Below, piece by piece: positions 15,071 to 19,120 of a stretch of 19,120 nucleotides of DNA (the stretch's first letter is position 1; each line of letters opens with the position of its first letter). The position numbers and the translations under genes are program-made. Source of the stretch: Candidatus Methanovirga meridionalis (GTDB lineage: Archaea > Methanobacteriota > Methanobacteria > Methanobacteriales > Methanobacteriaceae). The DNA lies in assembly GCA_031289325.1 (NCBI GenBank), contig JAITPS010000066.1, positions 1 to 19,120 on the forward strand. Reading direction: 5' to 3'. The notes under the pieces are model-generated. The model saw only the letters and a program-made list of their open reading frames with translations. It did no database searches and was not told the origin of the DNA.

Positions 15071-15478
15071 ATGGTTAAGAAAGGATCTAAAGAAGAAAGA
15101 GATTTAGTACAATTATTTTGGGCTAAAGGTTTCGCTGCTATGAGAGCACCAGCTTCTGGTGGAGCAACTAAAAGACCTCTTCCTGATGTTTTAGCAGGAA
15201 ATTCTAAAAAATATTTAGCTATTGAAGTTAAAACAACAGCAAAAGAGCTTATATATATAGATTCTTCCCAAATTAATGGATTATATGAATTCTGTGAAAT
15301 ATTTGGTGCTGAACCTTATGTAGGTGTTAAATTTAAACATACAAAATGGTTATTTTTAAATATTGAATTAATAACTAAAACAAGAAGTCAAAACTATAAA
15401 GTTGAAAAGAATTTAGCATTAGAAAAAGGATTAGATATTGATGAAGTCATTGGCAAAGATATACAAGTTAAATTTTGA
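15071..15478 (+). CDS. hjc: Archaeal Holliday junction resolvase Hjc
   Basis: The product has 135 residues. It cuts four-way DNA junctions symmetrically during recombination and fork repair. Landmarks: GSKEERDLV with catalytic E9, R25 and the serine-containing APASGGATKRPLPDVLAG carrying D39, then IEVKTT with E52 and K54, the PD-(D/E)XK core. The C-terminal LALEKGLDIDEVIG segment is also typical of methanobacterial Hjc. Length is normal. No ribosome binding site is visible; a TTTTTAATAAG sequence about 22-33 bp upstream suggests a leaderless or short-leader message, unless it is read from the upstream RNA promoter. A MITE-like element begins 2 bp after its stop codon. Confidence 0.92.
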   Translation: MVKKGSKEERDLVQLFWAKGFAAMRAPASGGATKRPLPDVLAGNSKKYLAIEVKTTAKELIYIDSSQINGLYEFCEIFGAEPYVGVKFKHTKWLFLNIELITKTRSQNYKVEKNLALEKGLDIDEVIGKDIQVKF

Positions 15479-15479
15479 T

Positions 15480-16056
15480 TATAATGATTTTGATAAAATT
15501 CTTAATAAATAACAAATTCTTAATAAATAACAAATTCTTAATAAATAACTTTTTAAAAATAAATGTTGTTAAAATATATTTATTTAAAATTATTTTATAT
15601 TAATTAGAATTTATTTATATTAACTAAAATTAATTTATATTCATTAAAATTATTTTATATTAATCAAAATATAATTATACTATTTAAAATTTAAAATTAT
15701 AGATTTTTATAAAATGATATTTAAAATTAAATATATTCTATTCAATGAAGTTCTTAATAAATATTTTTTTCAATAATTAAATATTATTAAAAATTAAATA
15801 TTATTAAAAATTAATTATTATTAAAATATATTTATTTAAAATTATTTATATTAGTTTAAAATTATTTATATTTATTTAAAATTATTTATATTAGTTTAAA
15901 ATTATTTATATTAATTAAATATAATTATACTATTTAAAATTTAAAATTATAGATTTTTATAAATTAATATTTAAAATTGAATAATTTAATAAAAAATTTA
16001 TCATTCAAAATTTAAGAATCATTTTAAAATTTAAGAACTTTTTCATAATAACTATA
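15480..16056 (+). mobile_element. MITE-like element E, expanded by internal duplications
   Basis: It begins TATAATGATTTTGATAAAAT two bases after the hjc stop codon and ends TTAAGAACTTTTTCATAATA then ACTATA. At about 577 bp it is more than twice the usual size. The 18-bp unit AAATTCTTAATAAATAAC is tandemly repeated three times near 15496-15550, a second left end occurs at about 15744, and TTTAAAATTATTTATATTA-type units recur at 15830-15910. No coding capacity. Confidence 0.7.
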
Positions 16057-16231
16057 AATTAAGTTAAAATGCATGAATAAATGATTTTTAAAAAATGTAT
16101 TAAAATTTTGAAAAACTTTAAATATTATTAAAAATTAAATATTGTTTTAAATATATAATAAATGATTTGATATTGTATGATTAATAAAATTATTGTATGA
16201 TTTAATAAAATTATTGTGTGCCTTACTTTAT

Positions 16232-16304
<73 letters not shown>

Positions 16305-16334
16305 GAATTAGATATTTAAAATTTAATTTATATT

Positions 16335-16473
16335 GGGGTTATAGTGTAATCTGGCATCATCTGGGACTCCAGTTGTCTTTGAAGAAAAACGTGCACTCTG
16401 ACAGTATGATGATCAATTGGAGTACTGAGACATGAGAAATCCTAGGATCGGGGTTCAAATCCCTGTGACCCCA
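16335..16473 (+). tRNA. tRNA-Trp (CCA) with a 66-nt intron
   Basis: Acceptor GGGGTTA (16335-16341) pairs with TGACCCC (16466-16472), discriminator A. The T arm is CGGGG-TTCAAAT-CCCTG. The anticodon stem TGGGA (16362-16366) pairs with TCCTA (16440-16444) and the anticodon CCA is at 16369-16371. An intron follows position 37 and spans 16373-16438. The exon-intron junctions form a bulge-helix-bulge: bulges AGT (cut after AG) and AAA (cut after the second A), with a TGTC/GACA inner helix (16374-16377 / 16429-16432). Position 37/38 is the usual archaeal intron site. Confidence 0.95.
16373..16438 (+). ncRNA. Box C/D guide RNA inside the tRNA-Trp intron
   Basis: The intron carries a degenerate box C (TTGAAGA, near 16379), D' CTGA (16398-16401), C' ATGATGA (16406-16412) and D CTGA (16425-16428). 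The guide before box D, CAATTGGAGT (16414-16423), pairs over 10 bp with one G-U to ACTCCAGTTG of the pre-tRNA (16366-16375). The fifth base upstream of D faces C34 of the anticodon, the known 2'-O-methylation site guided by euryarchaeal tRNA-Trp introns. The D' guide (ACGTGCACT) does not match the U39 region. Confidence 0.85.
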
Positions 16474-16629
16474 TTTCTATTTTTATATTCAAAACTATTT
16501 TATTATCTTATTTTTTATTATCTTATTTTTTATTATCTATAATTAATATTAAGTTAATTTTTTAGATAATAATTTTTATTTTTTTTTTGAAAATTTATTT
16601 TTAACTTAGGAGAATTTATTTATCTGTTT
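16474..16629. other. T-rich spacer after tRNA-Trp
   Basis: Long T-rich stretches directly after the tRNA are suitable for archaeal termination. A TTTTTTATTATCTTA unit of about 18 bp is repeated in tandem at about 16496-16540. No gene. Confidence 0.5.
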
Positions 16630-16762
16630 AAAAATAATAATTATAATTTTTTTAATTAAAAATTTAATATTTATGGTGTAATTTAAAAATCTTATCATTG
16701 AACTTGGTCAATTAGAAAAACGAAGTTTTTCTGTACTTACAAACATTATTTCATGCACTATA
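16630..16762. repeat. 134-bp interspersed repeat, copy 2
   Basis: Matches 29-162 in the same orientation, including the ATTGAACTTG(G/T)TCAAT segment and the AGAAAAAC/GTTTTTCT hairpin, with loop GAA instead of AAA. It lies about 157 bp after tRNA-Trp and about 170 bp before the YhgE-like gene. Similarity ends after CACTATA; the palindromes that follow copy 1 are absent here. Confidence 0.7.
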
Positions 16763-16934
16763 ATTGAATTTGTCAATATAAGTATTGTTGTTTCAATTTT
16801 TCACAAATTCCAAAAAATAGGAAAGTTTATATTCTTAATTAACATATAAGTTTACTACTACTATTAGGTTTTATATTGATTATTAATTCATTTTTTTTTA
16901 TTGTTATATTATTTGATTTATGAGGTGTATTATT

Positions 16935-18368
16935 ATGAAGTTTTTAAGTGATTGTTTTAATATTTTTCGTGATGATTTAGGTGTTATTGTTCGCAATCCA
17001 GTTGTTTTAATTGTTTTAATGGGTTTAATAGCTATTCCGAGTGTTTATGCTATTGTGAATATTTATGCTAATATGAATCCTTATGATAATGTTAATCATT
17101 TGAGTGTTGCTGTTGTTAATCTTGATAATGGTAGTATGGGTGCTCAGGTTTGTGATGGTTTGCGTGCTAATGGTGGTTTTAATTGGAGTTTTGTGGATTA
17201 CGATGTTGGTCATGCTGGTTTAGCTTCTGGTGATTATTATGGTTTGATTGTGATTCCTAAGGATTTTAGTAGTAATATTAATAGTATTAAGGATGGTTAT
17301 AATGTTAATCAGGCTAATATTATTTTTATTAATAATAATAAGGTTAATCCTATTAGTCCTCGGATTGTTGATTCTGGTGTTAATGGTCTTGAGGGTCGGG
17401 TTAATGGTATGGTTTCTGGTGTTGTGGCCAATGTTGTGGCTGGTAAGTTACATGATGCTGGAAATGTGGCTGTGAATAATTATAATAATTATTTACGTGT
17501 TAAGTCTCGTATTAATATTGTTAATAATGTTGTTAACAATTTTAGTTTAATTTGTAATGAGTATAATGTTAGTAGTTATTTACCTGCTGATGTTGTTAAT
17601 AAGTATAATTATAATGTTGGTTTATTGAATAAGGATACTAATTTTATTAACAATTTTGATTATAATGGTCTTACAAGTCTTAATAATGTTGATGCTGGGA
17701 ATGTTAGTAGTTTTATGAGTTCACCAGTTGTATTAACTAAGGAATCTTTATATCCTGTTATTAGTTATGGTGATAGTGTTGCTCCGTTTTATATTTGTTT
17801 ATCTTTATGGATTGGTTGTGTTGTTTGCTTAGCTATGATTAAGGGTAGGGATAATATTGGTGAGGGTGTTAGTGCTTTTAGTGTTTATCTTGGTAGGTTT
17901 CTTTTATTTATTATTTTATCTGTTTGTCAGTCTTGTGTTATGGGTGTTGGTTGTTTATTTATTGGTTTAAGTTTTTGTGGTTCTATGTTATTTTTTGGTA
18001 CCATTATTCTTGTTGGTTTATGTTTAATGGGTATTGTTTATGCTTTAGTTTCTAGCTTTGGTAATGTTGGCAAGGCTTTGAGTATTGTTTTATTAGTGTT
18101 CCAAATTCCAAGTGCTGGTGGTGTTTATCCTGTTGAGTTAATGCCTAAGTTTTTCGGTGTTTTATCTGATTATCTACCTTTAACTTATGCTATTTGTGCT
18201 TTCAGGGAGGTTGTTGTTGGTTTTAATTATGATATTTTTTGTTTTAATTTAAGTGTTTTAATTGCTATGAGTGTTTCTATGTTTATTGTTGGTTTATTTA
18301 TTAGGGGTGTTTTTAATAAGCATCTAATGAGTTTTCAAGATAAGTTACATGGTAGTGGATTATTTTAA
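16935..18368 (+). CDS. YhgE/Pip-like ABC-2 type membrane protein, short form
   Basis: The product has 477 residues. I choose ATG 16935 because GAGGTG (16922-16927) lies 7 nt upstream; the in-frame ATG at 16920 overlaps that site. The N-terminus is a cytoplasmic helix plus one membrane segment (RNPVVLIVLMGLIAIPSVYA), then the conserved NPYDNVNHLSVAVVNLDNGS and YYGLIVIPKDFSSNI. The C-terminal ~190 residues hold about five helices with the ABC-2-like segment IPSAGGVYPVELMPKFFG and YLPLTYAICAFREVV. YhgE/Pip proteins are usually much longer, with a central coiled region of several hundred residues; here it is only about 130 and Asn/Val-rich. Role is unclear (phage receptor in lactococci, ESX/T7SS-linked in Gram-positives). 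Codons are strikingly G/T-rich compared with neighbouring genes. Confidence 0.8.
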   Translation: MKFLSDCFNIFRDDLGVIVRNPVVLIVLMGLIAIPSVYAIVNIYANMNPYDNVNHLSVAVVNLDNGSMGAQVCDGLRANGGFNWSFVDYDVGHAGLASGDYYGLIVIPKDFSSNINSIKDGYNVNQANIIFINNNKVNPISPRIVDSGVNGLEGRVNGMVSGVVANVVAGKLHDAGNVAVNNYNNYLRVKSRINIVNNVVNNFSLICNEYNVSSYLPADVVNKYNYNVGLLNKDTNFINNFDYNGLTSLNNVDAGNVSSFMSSPVVLTKESLYPVISYGDSVAPFYICLSLWIGCVVCLAMIKGRDNIGEGVSAFSVYLGRFLLFIILSVCQSCVMGVGCLFIGLSFCGSMLFFGTIILVGLCLMGIVYALVSSFGNVGKALSIVLLVFQIPSAGGVYPVELMPKFFGVLSDYLPLTYAICAFREVVVGFNYDIFCFNLSVLIAMSVSMFIVGLFIRGVFNKHLMSFQDKLHGSGLF

Positions 18369-18386
18369 TTATTTTTTATTTATAAG

Positions 18387-18812
18387 AATTCTCCAAAATT
18401 TGCCATGTTTGGAGTTGGAGAATATACTTTTTCTAAATACAAGGTAGGAATCTCAGGGTTTTATAAAAATCCTATTTTTTCTTTATTGGTATTTGAAAAA
18501 ACAGTAATGATGGACGATACTTGTTACTTCATATCCTTTGAAAACTATGATGATGCATGCATAGCAATGTTAATTCTAAATAGCAATGTTGTTCAAGGTT
18601 TTCTTAAAAATATCACATTTTTAGACTCAAAAAGACAATGCACGAAAAAAATATTACAAAGAATTGACTTTAATAAATGTATAAATCTATTAGAAATAAA
18701 TAATTTGATTGATATAGAAAAAAGACTAAATTTACCTAAATTTGTTAATAAGGATCACTACAACAATTTCAAAAAGCTATTAAAACATGATTTCCAAAGA
18801 ACATTGTTTTAA
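18387..18812 (+). pseudogene. Orphan C-terminal target-recognition part of an adenine DNA methyltransferase
   Basis: The frame reads NSPKFAMFGVGEYTFSKYKV, then ISGFYKNPIFSLLV, DDTCYFISFENYDDACIAML, LNSNVVQGFLKNITFLDSKR and KILQRIDFNKC. This is the pattern of the C-terminal segment of Eco57I/N6-adenine-type SAM-dependent methyltransferases (FGIGDYTF, YKV-x-ISGFYK, DDTCYFL-x-F, FLDSKRP-x-T). The catalytic half with the SAM and NPPY motifs is missing. Family-like sequence starts before the first ATG (18405) and is in frame with, and within about 20 bp of, the YhgE-like stop codon, so a rearrangement probably joined it there. It cannot methylate DNA alone. Confidence 0.65.
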
Positions 18813-18841
18813 AAGTGATATATTCTTAGTTGTAATTCAAT

Positions 18842-19120
18842 TATAGTCATTATGAAAAAATTCCTAAAGCTTAAAATGACAAATTTTTTTATTAAATTAT
18901 TTAATTTCAAATATCATTTTATAAAAATCCATAATTTAAATTTTAATTAATATAAATAAATTTTAATTAATATAAATAAATTTTAATTATTATAAATAAA
19001 TTTTAATTAATATAAATAAATTTTAATTAATATAAATAAATTTTAATTAATATAAATAAATTTTAATTAATATAAATAAATTTTAATTAATATAAATAAA
19101 TTTTAATTAATATAAATAAA
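18842..19120 (-). mobile_element. MITE-like element F (reverse orientation), runs off the window
   Basis: Starts with TATAGTCATTATGAAAAAAT, matching the family's right end in reverse, followed by the conserved ATTAAATTATTTAATTTCAA and TTTATAAAAATCCATAATTT. From 18941 the core becomes a 20-bp tandem array and the other end lies outside the window. It begins about 30 bp after the methyltransferase remnant. Confidence 0.65.
18941..19120. repeat. Nine tandem copies of a 20-bp unit, continuing past the window
   Basis: TTTTAATTAATATAAATAAA is repeated nine times without spacers; only the third copy differs by one base (ATTAT for ATTAA at 18981-19000). The array is an expansion within the core of element F. 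Confidence 0.95.

Noticed and set aside
17025..17213. Antisense open frame within the YhgE-like gene
   Set aside because: A by-product of the G/T-skewed codon use on the coding strand; the product is low-complexity Thr/Ile/Asn.
17293..17475. Second-frame ORF within the YhgE-like gene
   Set aside because: Leu/Ile/Val-only product in an alternate frame of a clear gene.
18941..19120. Possible CRISPR array
   Set aside because: The 20-bp units are contiguous, with no unique spacers between them, and no cas genes are near.

Overview
The window looks like a chromosomal segment of a very AT-rich methanogenic archaeon, most likely Methanobrevibacter or a close relative in Methanobacteriales. This rests on a coenzyme M biosynthesis gene (comA), a methanogenesis marker 8 gene, an archaeal Hjc resolvase, GGTGAT/GGAGG ribosome binding sites, TTTATATA promoters with BRE-like flanks, and a tRNA-Trp gene whose intron is a box C/D guide RNA. 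The genus is inferred from gene content and composition; no search was run.

Layout. 1-1240: copy 1 of a 134-bp repeat, two perfect palindromes, then an MNT/HEPN toxin-antitoxin pair whose HEPN frame carries an in-frame stop. 1240-3160: a G12 tract, a textbook promoter with a long leader, a DUF4064 membrane protein gene, a frameshifted anchored protein and a decayed stretch. 3171-4823 (minus): comA followed by a CofE-like gene. 5266-7600: a MagIII/endonuclease III-like glycosylase and a DUF368 lipid-carrier transporter, between copies of a TIR-bearing AT-rich element. 7747-9649 (minus): a decaying block with RhuM remnants, a short ORF and a frameshifted AAA/Orc-like ATPase. 10444-11646: a PD-(D/E)XK nuclease/transposase gene between imperfect inverted ends. 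12025-12996: methanogenesis marker 8 behind a duplicated promoter segment. 13427-13580: a GC-rich island that folds best as a minus-strand RNA. 14061-15478: a YdjM-like membrane hydrolase, a three-hairpin small RNA with its own promoter, and hjc. 16232-16473: tRNA-Cys and intron-containing tRNA-Trp. 16630-18812: copy 2 of the 134-bp repeat, a YhgE/Pip-like membrane protein with skewed codon use, and an orphan methyltransferase C-terminus. 18842-19120: another TIR element whose core is a 20-bp tandem array running off the window.

How it fits together. Housekeeping genes (comA, CofE-like, glycosylase, DUF368, marker 8, YdjM-like, hjc, tRNAs) alternate with accessory DNA that is mostly broken: HEPN stop, frameshifted anchor protein, RhuM, ATPase, methyltransferase tail. 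The spacers hold at least six copies and two fragments of one MITE-like family, often starting within a few bases of a stop codon. The strongest candidates for something undescribed are the RNA at 14897-15008, which shows CACCACC in two hairpin loops (one loop closely resembles the 16S anti-Shine-Dalgarno sequence), the GC-rich island at 13427-13580, and the MITE family. Several lesions are single-base changes in homopolymers, so assembly error is an alternative to real decay.
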